Of a stretch of 64,000 nucleotides of DNA, positions 33,841 to 43,919 are shown piece by piece. Under the pieces are notes generated by a model that saw only the letters and a list, made by a program, of their open reading frames with translations, was not told the DNA's origin and made no database searches. A program made the translations under genes and the position numbers. The stretch comes from Sarcomyxa edulis (taxonomy: Eukaryota; Basidiomycota; Agaricomycetes; Agaricales; Mycenaceae). The stretch's first letter is position 1. Every line of letters begins with the position of its first letter. The DNA lies in the NCBI GenBank assembly GCA_009761415.1, contig QUOL01000004.1, positions 2,294,001 to 2,358,000 of the forward strand, read 5' to 3'.

Positions 33841-35187
33841 TTAGAGCGTGCTTCTGTCCCCAGCTGGACCAACGAGAATCACAAGACAGCAATCACCATA
33901 AAGGTACTCGAGGGACGCTTCGTTCCCGTACGCCATATAAACCGACTCCAAGCGGCGCGCTTTCTCGGGCTTGACATCCTTGATCCACCAAATCTCAATC
34001 TCCCCCGATCTTGCTGGTCCATCACCGCCTCGAACGGCCACCTTACCACCTTGCTCTTTAATAGCTGACAAAGGAGTTGACTCGTACAGATATCTCAGGT
34101 CTGGCACCTCACCGCTCAGAACTAACTGGAGAACCTCATCTTCATCGCTGTCGTAGGCATAGCCTGTATAAGCCGCCTGGAGATCTGCCTTTAACGACAG
34201 CTTCTCGCATACTTTATCGACAACAGCGTCGACACCTTTGAGGTTTCCCACAAGAGGCTCCAAGGAGTCCTTCGTTGGATACTGATGGTGCAGAGCGAAC
34301 CCAATATTACCTCCTTCGGGCAGAAACTCTGGATCGTCGAGTAACGCACGTAGTGCGGACGTAAACGCGATCTCCATTGGAGATGCCGCCAGATAGGGCT
34401 TAGGATCTTTCTTAGACGCGAAGTAGAGGTTGTAGGTGAGTGTTACACGATACCCGGATGTGACCATGGTAACTTCGTGTTCGACGTCGCTGTAGAACGC
34501 GATGTAGCCGATGGAAGGTTTGGGTTGTTCGACTACCTCCTTTGCTGAGTCGAAGTTCCACTCCTCACCGCGATGTCTGAGTATGAGGGAACCGCCCTCG
34601 TGGACAGTAGGAAATACGATCACCAGTGATCCGAACATTCTCTCCCCACGAGGGGTGTCTTTGTGGGTTTTGAAGAATGAGCCTTCGTCTGAGAAAATCA
34701 GATCAGAGATGGTAGACGATATTACTTCTCAAGACATACCATAGATGTTCAATTTGTATAATTCCGCCTCGATCTGTTTGTTCTCATCATGGCCTTGCAG
34801 GAGTTCGGAGTGGACGAGATTCAAGATCCCAGACTTGTGAAGGTCAAACTTGCTGGAGAAGTTGGTGACGTCCATCTTTCTCGCCTTACGATAGGACTCG
34901 TCGAGAACGTCTTGCTGGTTGACGCCGAATGTAGCAGCGCCACACGCGTCAGAAAGACGTTTCAAATCCGCCTCGGCTGCCGTTTTGGTCAGGTCTATCC
35001 GTCTTTGAGATATATTCAATGGCTGCTATATAGAGGGGGCTATAGCGGAATGTGAGACTCACTCTGAATTACCTGGAGTCCCGTAATATAATGTGAGATC
35101 TCCTTCTGGGAGGGCGCAAGCACCCGCGATGAACGGAGGCCTCTTGTCGAGCAAGGCAGATCGTAGTGTTTCCATCTTGGAGTACAT
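33841..35187 (-). CDS. Fungal 2OG-Fe(II) oxygenase-like protein, copy 2
   Basis: Exons 35187-35063, 35002-34740 and 34688-33841 give 411 residues, the same length as the plus-strand copy at 23.2-24.5 kb. Blocks: PTVHEGGSLILRH, FYSDVEHEVTMVTSGYRVT and LTYNLYFAS, ending CCLVILVGPAGDRSTL. Exon 2 is 263 nt in both copies, and splice phases agree. Introns differ in sequence. Relative to copy 1, the acidic segment after residue ~290 has changed most (YDSDEDEVLQLVLSGEVPD). A TATA-like TATAAAT lies about 90 bases upstream. Probably an active enzyme; substrate unknown. Confidence 0.87.
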
Positions 35188-35635
35188 CGTGGGCGATACG
35201 TAGGACTAGGACTTGTGAAGAATAAGAGGATGTTGTGGATGAGAGGATGAGAGATACGTTGATCAGGGGCTTGGTCATTTATACGGTACGCGTCCCCAAC
35301 GTGGACACAATCATGATGCATGAGGCCTCGTGCCGGTACCTCGAGGCTTGGGAGTCAGGAAACGGTTCTTCTGATTCTGTGATGAAATCGAGTCAATCGA
35401 TAGCCGTCTGACTCGAACAAAAGTTAATAGTGAGAATTTCCAAATGATTTCACCCGAGGGTCGCATGGTATAGCAAGGAGTCATGAGTGCGGATCCGAAA
35501 AGGCCACGAACCTGAGCTGTCGACTCGCATCAAGACTTGTACATACTCACAAGAGGTCTCGGTCGAGCAACAACCAACTTACTATGGTGAACAAGTGGTG
35601 GGATTTCGCAAAGAACGAAATCCACGTGAGTAAAG
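35188..35635. other. Intergenic, nothing else recognised
   Basis: Upstream flank of the 2OG oxygenase gene and downstream flank of the tRNA gene. Confidence 0.5.
35277..35283 (-). promoter_or_regulatory. TATA-like element of 2OG oxygenase copy 2
   Basis: TATAAAT on the minus strand, 90 bases before the start codon, a plausible core promoter position. Confidence 0.45.
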
Positions 35636-35640
35636 AAAAA
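35636..35640 (-). terminator. Pol III terminator of tRNA-His
   Basis: A run of five T on the minus strand, four bases past the discriminator base of the tRNA. Confidence 0.7.
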
Positions 35641-35644
35641 GTAT

Positions 35645-35748
35645 TGTCCGTGAGGAGATTCGAGCTCCCGGCTTCTGTGGGCATGTATTACACAACCCAT
35701 TAGGTTTGAATCCACAAACAGATGATTTGACCACTAATCGACACAGAC
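35645..35748 (-). tRNA. tRNA-His (GUG), with an intron
   Basis: Cloverleaf found by hand. The acceptor stem is GTCTGTG with CACGGAC (one G-U pair). The D stem GATT/AATC is perfect, with GG in the loop. The anticodon stem is TCTGT/ACAGA, with anticodon GTG at 35715-35713. The T stem is GGGAG/CTCCT with loop CTCGAAT. The discriminator is A, as in eukaryotic tRNA-His. A 32-nt intron (35711-35680) follows the base 3' of the anticodon, the standard eukaryotic position. A T5 terminator follows. Position 54 is C instead of T, and the variable loop is four bases, so a slightly divergent but probably functional gene. Confidence 0.85.
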
Positions 35749-36140
35749 GATGTAGAAAGGAAAAGAGAATGGGATGATGGTGTGATCGATACTGCAGTGT
35801 CCATAACTTCCTCGGACGACATTTCAGTGATATCGTCTATATATAGCTCGTTGCGCTTTGGCTAACGACTTTGTAACGACTTGCAGCATTTGCGAATGGA
35901 ATTCAACACCATGCTCGTCTCCCACTCGGCATCTAGTACAACATACTCACGTCTCAGTCCTAAACTTTACAAATGAATGGGTGGGTCGGCCCCTGGCGTA
36001 AAGCAGCGTAAAGCCTTGCTTGCAGCGTTGCATGCTTTTTTTGTGTGTTTCTCTTGCATCCTAATACTATATCACCCTCAGTTTCCACAGAACTCTTCTG
36101 ACTAGAAACGATATGCGATTGGGTCGAGGTCAAAACTCAG

Positions 36141-36330
36141 TCAAAAGCATTCTCCAGGCCTGCCGTCGCTCGAGCGCTCATCTCAAGTCAGCATATCTTG
36201 GCAAGACCTCGTATTGTGACAGGACTCAAAGATGGAGCACTTCCCTGGCCCAGATGTCTCGATTCCTCAACTCGGGTGGAGAACTGTGGAGAACTTTTAC
36301 TAAACATTATTCAGCCCGGGACTCAACCGG
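36141..36330 (+). repeat. Left copy of a direct repeat flanking the GST gene
   Basis: Matches 37699-37860. The best part is ttctccaggcctgccgtcgc, followed by cg-gcgctc and agtcagca; further matches are spaced to the shared attcagccc. The copies flank the GST gene at 36.6-37.5 kb. Confidence 0.7.
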
Positions 36331-36523
36331 GACAGAGTCGAGGTACGCACTGACTTTTATAGAAATTTCGTCATAACAGGCGTACACAGGCACTACGGTC
36401 GTGGACGTTTAGACAGGTGGTGACACTGAAGACGCTCGTAAGCTCTCTTTGTTGCTTACTTTATCATTGTCAAATCGAATTGCACGCTCAGAATCATTCT
36501 ATCACTGGCATTTAGGCGAAAAC

Positions 36524-36530
36524 TATAAAA
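36524..36530 (+). promoter_or_regulatory. TATA box of the second GST gene
   Basis: TATAAAA 80 bases before the start codon. Such a strong TATA is common for inducible genes, but induction itself is not shown. Confidence 0.6.
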
Positions 36531-36603
36531 ACATGTCGATACTTGCCCATATAATGCATCTTCTTAACCCTCATTCCACATCACTCGTACATCTTCTAAC
36601 ATC

Positions 36604-37487
36604 ATGACCTTGAAACTCTACGGATACAGCCGCTCGACATGCACTCGCAAAGTAAGAGCCGTTTTGGCCGAGAAACAAGTCCCATACGAATTTGTCAGTA
36701 TCGACTTGCTCAAGGGAGAGCACAAGACACCGGAATACCTGAAGAAGCAGCCTTTCGGTCAGGTTCCATACATAGTGGGTTTTCAGATGCTTCACCACTG
36801 TTACTCCCATTATTTAACAGCATTTTATACCGCTTCCAGGACGACGATGGATTCATCTTATTCGAGAGCCGGGCTATCAGCCGCTACATCGCCGCCAAAT
36901 ACGCATCCCAGGGAACTCCTCTCATCCCGACCGATCCCAAGGCTTTTGCGAAAGTCGAGGAAGCGATATCGTTCGAGACCTCCGGCTTTGAAACTTTTGC
37001 TTCGATAGTTGTCTTCGAAAAGGTCTTCAAAACGTTGGTATCTCACTCCGTTCACAGTAGACCTCCGGTGTACTGATCTTCATTTTACCAGGATGATATA
37101 TGGAGGAACTGCGGACGAGGATCGCGCCGCCGAGGCTCTGAAAAAGCTCGACGCTAAATTGGATGTGTACGACTCCATCCTTAGCAAGCAGAAGTACATC
37201 GCTGGGAATGTAGGTCTTACTAGATTGCATCGACATCGAACCTCCACCTGAACTTTGTTGTCTCTAGGAAATCACGCTCGCAGATTTATTCCACTTGCCT
37301 TACGGAAGTTATCTTGCTGTTGGCGGATGCGACATTATGGAGAGTAAGCCGAACGTGGCGAGGTATGTTGTATCTTCTTATAATACGATGTTGCTTCGAT
37401 CGAGCTAACTTATTTGGGGGGGGGGGGCGTAGATGGTGGAAAGATATCAGTTCCAGACCTCCCTGGCAATCTATTATCAAAGACTGA
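36604..37487 (+). CDS. Glutathione S-transferase, phi-like, second copy
   Basis: Paralogue of the GST at 7.5 kb with the same five exons: 36604-36774, 36840-37033, 37092-37209, 37268-37362, 37433-37487; 210 residues. N-terminal domain: MTLKLYGYSRSTCTRKVRAV, QPFGQVPYI, FESRAISRYIA. C-terminal domain: EITLADLFHLPYG and NVARWWKDISSRPPW. It ends a few residues earlier than its paralogue. Exon 2 uses a weak gttggt donor, and the last intron has 12 G in a row next to its acceptor. Diverged direct repeats flank the gene. Conjugation of electrophiles to glutathione is expected, in the cytosol. Confidence 0.93.
37416..37427 (+). repeat. 12-G homopolymer in the last GST intron
   Basis: The run sits three bases before the acceptor AG (cgt-ag), where a pyrimidine tract is normal. 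Length may be variable or miscalled. Confidence 0.8.
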
Positions 37488-38125
37488 ATCATTTGTGAAT
37501 TGTCGATACGCCGGTGTAATGATTGTACATCCGTCCCACATTACGCCATTCGTATTGCTACTGCTACTTTCATTGATAGTATAACTATGATCAGGCCTCG
37601 CCTCGGGCTTGAGATCTGAGAAGGAAGGCGTTCAAGTCGAAGTGGCTGTGTCAACATCTTCTTCTTTTCGTACGACTCGGATTCTGTTACTTGACGCGAT
37701 GAAAGCGTTCTCCAGGCCTGCCGTCGCTCGAACGCTCCCCTTGAGTCAGCACATCCTAGTACTACTTCATAACACCGCAGGAATTAGAGATGGAACCGTT
37801 CCCATTCTCGAATCGCCTGGAGAGCTGTAACAAATAGCATTCAGCCCGTCCTCATGGGCCATGTCAGTGGCGTGGCTTGAGGGGCAACATCATCTGACGA
37901 TATATACATATGTGTGTTGGGCCATATCCGAACGCTGAGCTCAATGATTATATAGTTACAATCTTATTGTGGAGAACGTGGACTTGATGTGTGAGATCGA
38001 TACAAATGAGCTGGGTTTTCAGATAGCAAGTGTAAAATACAGATATATGCTAGGTTGAGAAAAGGCGTCGAATCAAGGTCTATAATTAATTACTCCCTTC
38101 GCGCCATGAATACTTACTATATACA
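37488..38125. other. Convergent 3' flanks with right repeat copy
   Basis: Holds the 3' flank of the second GST gene, the right repeat copy at 37699-37860 and the 3' flank of the Lon gene. No gene is seen. Confidence 0.55.
37699..37860 (+). repeat. Right copy of the direct repeat flanking the GST gene
   Basis: Partner of 36141-36330. The closest block is ~50 bases from 37702; the rest is gapped and diverged. No target-site duplication or terminal inversion was recognised, so a transposon origin is not shown. Confidence 0.7.
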
Positions 38126-41100
38126 CTATGGAGGCAATGTGTCCTTCCACCGTTCGGTCACAGGCTCCCCGCGGAACACTTCATGAAGAACTTCCTTCAC
38201 GTCCTCGACGTACACAAATCTGATGCCCGTCTTGACACTCTCGGGTACATTCTCCTCGATGTCTGCGCGGTTCGCTCCGGGCGCGATGATAGTTTTGATT
38301 CCGGCACGATGAGCAGCTAGGATCTTCTCCTTTAAGCCACCCACGGGAAGTACTTGGCCGACAAGTGAGATTTCGCCCGTCATGGCTAGGCGCAACATTA
38401 GAGTAAATCCCCTGAGTAGTAATGATCATGGAAAGCAAGCATACCGATATCAGGATGAATCTTCGTTTTGGTAAATAACGAGACGAATGCAGACACGATA
38501 GCCGTGCCCGCGCTCGGACCTTCCTTACCGATACTACCCTCTGGCATATGCACGTGGATATCCCTATCTGTGAGGAACTGTTCCTCGGGCGTCTTCGTGA
38601 TACCGAGTTCATACGCATGGCTCTTGACCCAACTCAAACCTATCTGAGCACTCTCGCGAATGACCTCACCGAGTTTACCAGTGAGCTGGAGACCGCCTTT
38701 ACCAGGCATACTCTGAGGGAGGTCAACAATGAATACTTGCTACTACTATCATGATGTGAAGCAGGACTCACCATGGCTTCAACAGGCATGACAGCGCCCG
38801 ATCCGTTACCGAGGTACCCAAGACCTGTGCTGACACCAGGAGGTGGTGGATGAACATACATGCGATCCTTTTGATAGACAGGAGGGCCAACGTATTCCTT
38901 CAAGGTCTCGGGTGTAATTCGAACATGCACGGTGTCGGGAACGACCATCGGCTTGCGCTCCACGGTTGTGACCACCTTGCGATCAATTGGTTCTAGGATG
39001 GTAGGTGTGACTAGAGGCTCAGTGGCGAGTGTGGGCTCATTGCTCGCAGGTGATTGCGACTCCACTGATTTTGCTTCGCCTGGTGTCTCAGTGGATTCTG
39101 TCGGGATGGGAGTAGGTTCTGGGAATACCTCCTCGCCCAGATCCTGAACCAGTTTGAGCGCAGCTTTTCTGTAGATCTATAGATTGCATTAGTTTGTCTC
39201 CCACTTTAGACTTGCAAGCTCGTACCTTGTCGATGTGCTTCTTGAGATTTCGCACACCACTTTCCCGACAATAATATTTGATGAGGACATCCACTGCCGA
39301 TGCTTCAAGTAGAACATCTGCATCCTTGAGACCAGAGGCTTCTTTCGCTTGAGGTCCAAGATACTTGTCTGCAATAACGGCCTTTTCTTCCGAGACATAT
39401 CCACTGACTTCGAGTACCTCCATACGATCGAGAAGAGGCGCAGGAATAGTGTCTAGATTGTTAGCTAATTTTTTCTGAGTTGTTAGCGCCTATACAAGTT
39501 ACTTTCCAGGAAAATGCCTCACCAGTGCACACGAACAGCACGCGCGATAGATCGACTGGAACATCCATGCTGCAAATACATGAGAAAACAACGCAATCAG
39601 ATGGTAGAGCAGAAACGTACTAATGGTCCAAGAAGCTGTTGTTCTGCTCGGGATCCAACATCTCAAGAAGCGCACTGGCAGGATCTCCATTGATACCGCG
39701 GCCGATCTTGTCGACCTCATCGATCAGAACTAGAGGGTTCTCCGTGCCAACTCGTTTCAACGCCTGGATAATCTTTCCCGGCAATGCCCTGCGCAAGTAT
39801 CGTCAATAACATCCACGCACAGAAATCAAGCAATGCGCACCCAACGTATGTTCGTCTGTGTCCTTTGATTTCGGCCACATCTGTCAGACCTCCAACAGAG
39901 AAACGGAAGAACTGTCGATTCAAAGCTCGTGATATCGACTTGCCGATGGACGTCTTTCCAACACCTGGGGGACCAACGAGACATATGATTTTTCCTTGGA
40001 CCGTACCGCGTAGCTTGCCTACAGCGAGAAACTCGAGAATTCGATCTTTGACGTCTTTCAAGCCATAATGATCTTCGTCTAAAACTGTACGTGCGTGTGA
40101 GATTGAATAGTTTTCAGCAGAGTGTTGGCCCCATGGGATCTACGCCATTATTTTGCTCTGTCAATGAATGAAGAAAAAGGCAATGGAGTCATGTACGCAC
40201 CTGAGTCAGCCATTCTAGATAGTTCCTGGTCACATTTGCTTCTGAAGCTGCGGGCTCAAGGCCGGCGAGCTTGCTGATCTCCTCGTCAAACACCTTTCTG
40301 ACCATCTCCGGCATCTTCAGCGTCGCAGCCCTCTCCTTGAACTTCTCAATCAACTTGTCTTTACCATCCGATTCCATTCCTAATTCCTTTTTAATTCCTT
40401 TGAGCTGTTCCATCAAATAGTACTCCCTCTGCCGCTTCGCAATCTTGCTATCCACGTCCCTTGAAAGCTTGCTCTGCAATTGCGCATTGATGAGTTCCTT
40501 CTTCAGTACGAGAAGTGCTTTGCGTAACCGATCATCGACCACCAAACTCTCTAGAACGTCCTGCAGTTCGCCTACTTCACCCGTCGAAACGGCCGCTGCA
40601 AAGTCAGCTAGTTTGTCAGGTTCGTCAAAGACATTCGACGCGACTTGGTTGATGGAGAAGTTGGTGATCTGGTCCCGGAACAGTGGGTTCAGTTGTGCGA
40701 TGTCCTTGAATACTGAAACAATCTCCGACATGAAAGCGCGAATGTACTGGTCGTCCTTGTTGTAAGGTTGCGTAACAAGATTATCGACGTGAACAATAGA
40801 GATGGCGTGTTTGTGGAGGAAAGACGTCTGCACGGGACCTGAGGGGGGCGAGACGGTCAATAAAAGCTTGGAGCAGGCTAGTCAAGATCGCACCTTTGGT
40901 CGTTTGCTCTGCGACGGCGTCAATTGTGGGAGATGGGGGAGGTGTCACTGTCTGCGGCTCGTCCTCGATGCTCTCCACTTTAGCTGGTCCTCCTGCTTTG
41001 ACCAAATCCGTGATTTTGATCCTCCGATGCGGATACAGAACAGCCGTCAGTCCCTCTTCCTTGTCGTCATCTCTTCCGCTGGCAGCAAAGACACTGGTAA

Positions 41101-41809
41101 TCTGAGCGAACACACCCACCGGGTGCACCGAGTTGATATCAGTGATGACGTCGCTATCGGTGTTCTCGTCCTTGAGGAGGAAAGCACCGAGATAGGGTTG
41201 GCCACGCTTCATCATTTCCTTAATTGCCGCGACGACTGCTGGGTTGCGCACGACCACTGCCTTGTAGAAACCGGGGAATAATGGACGTCGAGCGATCGGA
41301 AGAGCCAGAACCTCTGGATATATCTCGGGGACGGACTGTTTCGCTATAGTGCCTGAAGCTGGTGGGGCTGGTGGTGGAGATTCCGGTGGTGGTGGGGTGG
41401 ACGAGTCAGAACCATCTGAGCTGCTGCCGCTAGACGAGGAAGAAGAAGAGGGAGGCGTGGACGATTCTGAGGACTCTGAACCGTTACCGTCTTCAGACCC
41501 ATCTAACCGCACGGTTTCATCTGGTGATGGCAAGTCGTCTTCGTCTTTAGGAACCACATCAGGGGTTGTCTTTTGATCTGTTTCCTGTCCGTTTTTGGGG
41601 TTGACCCAGCGCGGCGAATGCAGAGACGAAGTAGCCCGAGCAAGTGTAGGAGCACATACAGAGAAAGGACGCGCCAACTGGTGGCAATTGTTAGATCTTT
41701 GCTCTGCTGTCCTTACGACAGTAACCAGAGAACGTCGGATACATGACTGTCGTAAAGACGATGCTGCACTCGCAGCCGTCCGTAGACTGCCGAGCCAATT
41801 CATCGACAA
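38126..41809 (-). CDS. pim1: Mitochondrial Lon protease (ATP-dependent)
   Basis: Matrix AAA+ protease that degrades damaged proteins and helps maintain mitochondrial DNA. Nine exons: 41809-40894, 40838-40201, 40139-39841, 39788-39621, 39569-39523, 39464-39226, 39176-38772, 38712-38445, 38385-38126; 1079 residues. The basic, Ser-rich N-terminus ([20 protein letters not shown]) is a mitochondrial presequence. A Ser/Glu/Pro-rich linker (residues ~85-150) precedes the LON substrate-binding domain. Walker A is GPPGVGKTS, Walker [12 protein letters not shown]; the protease domain has [13 protein letters not shown] with the catalytic Ser and [11 protein letters not shown] with the catalytic Lys. A proline-rich insert precedes the protease domain. 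Length is usual for fungal Pim1-type Lon. Confidence 0.96.
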
Positions 41810-43919
41810 CTGGCCTCCCGAGGGCGAATTTTTCGAGAACTAGGCAATATGGGATATTCCGCACTATATTCCAGGCAAGAAATGGTTAAATAGTGAGTAG
41901 GAATGCGAGGAAAGATGTAGAAGAAAGGAGAGATGAAGCTTACACAGTTGGCACGAACTCGAGCGTGCGTCACCAAAATTCCGAAATTCCGAAAATCGTG
42001 ACTAAAGCTCTTCAAAAATAACGTCGAAAATTCGAGTATCTTCAAGATTATAGGCGACAACGTTCGACTTGCAGGCGCATTGAAACTAGATTGCAATGGC
42101 ATATCAGTGTATCACGAGAAGGTCATGAATTGTGGGGGGGAAAAGGTGAAGGATTTGTGAAAGATACAAGTTTAGGGCGTATGAGTCGTTGTATCTTGAT
42201 CTCTTACTGAATCATATCCACTCTGCAGGTTAATACTCAACAGGTAGACTGTGCATAGATTATGCATGTAGTAGGCTTTGAATTCGGAATCACTCTGGAC
42301 CAGTTCACCCCAACATTTTCTATTCGGAATCTTTGGACAGACATGACATCGTCACGGTTTTCTGGACGCCACTATCGATCATCTTGTCGGATGGCTATTG
42401 CTGATGGATATAGTGGTTTAAACTCCTGTCATGCGCTGAATTGTCGAGAGAACTACGAGCCAGCTTTCTCCGAAACTTCTGTCTGTGGCGCAACGCGTTG
42501 ATTGGCGTTGACAGCGATATCTTGATCACCCATGTCCCTCTCCAGTTATTCAACCCACATATCAGTGACACAATCCGCTTTTTTCTTGGGCGGCTTGAGG
42601 GCACCTGACAAGAGACGGTGTGGCGACACAGGGAAGAACTTGGCATGCGTGTCTTAGGCTTGGGAGACAGGTTCTATAGGTATCATCGTCTCGAGTACTC
42701 TATTCTCGTCTCTATGAATCTTGGTGCTCAATTACTTCTGCTTTAGTATACCGCTTCACACAGGCTTCACGTCTTTCAAGGTTCCTGGGTATATCGGACT
42801 GTGTACTATACTTGACACTGAGGAACACCTAACTATTAAGGGAGTTTCGATAGGTCAACGCGATTCTGGATTTTGATTCTATGTGCGTCGCTTTCCAGGT
42901 ATGTACGCTCACCTCAATAGGTCAAAGCAAAGATCCAGTTCATCTTGCCAGTCTTTTCTAGTGCAGAGCCTTCAAGTCACAGAGCTTGCGCGCCATATTC
43001 CATCTGTCTCAATCACCCAACACGTGGAGTGCTGAAGCGCTGATATCGCAACCTTAAACTGTTTTGACAGTCTTTGGTCAAGGAGTGAGAAGGTGCCGGA
43101 CTTCCTGAACATAGAAGCCAGATCAGTGATCTTCTTTCCAAAACCGTCTGTGGCATGATACATCTCTTGTTCAGTGAGTATCTTGTATTTCTTTCGACTC
43201 TAAGTGACGCTTAATCTTGTGATTTGACGGTCCTTTCAGTGCGACAACGGAGCTCTATGTCTTGCAAAATATTGAAAATTGCGCAAGCGCCATCTTGAGA
43301 CGAGTCCACATTCTCAAAGTACGGGATGGGTGGAGAGTACGTTGACTCTAGCACTCGCCCTGAACTAATATGTCAAGAGCTGTACAAAGTCTGATATACT
43401 CGGGATGTATCGTATCAGGGTGAGTCCTTCTGATCCATAAAAAAGCGTCGTTTGAATGTTATCAACATTAGGCAGAAATTCTTCCGTGTGTATTGTTGCT
43501 TTTATGGCTCTCATCATTATCGGGAACTCTTTACCACCGTGATTAAGTGGTCCCGCCTTGATTAAGTTATCCCAGCGGTCACACTCTGCAACGCAAGTCA
43601 CGATCCACCCATTTAATACCGCACAACCCAGGTATTTAACAATATTACAGTATGTTTCAAGGGATATACACTAGATTTTAGATCTTACCAGATCTCGTAG
43701 GATGTGCGACATCGGTCGAGAAACTCAACCGACAGGCATCTACTAGATCGACATGGTATAAATGCAAGCTATTCCTGCCAGTAAAGCCACCAGGATATTC
43801 AACTCTGTTCTGTTTCCCAGCGTTCAATCCCATCGTTCAAACCACCATCCATCTCCCGTAAGCTCTAGTACACCTCTGTCCTCACCTTTCACGTCCTGAT
43901 ACTCGTTCGTCAAGAAAAT
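41810..43919. other. 2.1 kb region without a supported gene
   Basis: Includes the Lon upstream region and the upstream region of the unknown gene. Short frames (minus 42972-43163 and 43365-43601) have no recognisable motif. It could contain an RNA gene, decayed genes or regulatory DNA; nothing specific was identified. Confidence 0.45.

Larger units (their letters stand above)
35749..36603. other. Upstream region of the second GST gene
   Basis: Includes the left copy of a direct repeat (36141-36330), which is not a gene although it has a short open frame. A TATA box lies at 36524. Nothing else is recognised. Confidence 0.5.

Noticed and set aside
35651..35715. Plus-strand reading of the tRNA region as a tRNA
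   Set aside because: Stem pairing fails on the plus strand; the minus strand gives a full cloverleaf with terminator.
36113..36376. Short open frame upstream of the second GST gene
   Set aside because: It lies mostly within the diverged direct repeat, has no motif, and its counterpart at 37.7 kb is broken.
36141..37860. GST flanking repeats as long terminal repeats of a retrotransposon
   Set aside because: No TG...CA ends, target-site duplication, primer-binding site or retroelement genes; the enclosed gene is a GST.
42972..43601. Minus-strand short frames in the gene-poor region
   Set aside because: No motif, no consistent splice joining, and no similarity to other genes in the window.
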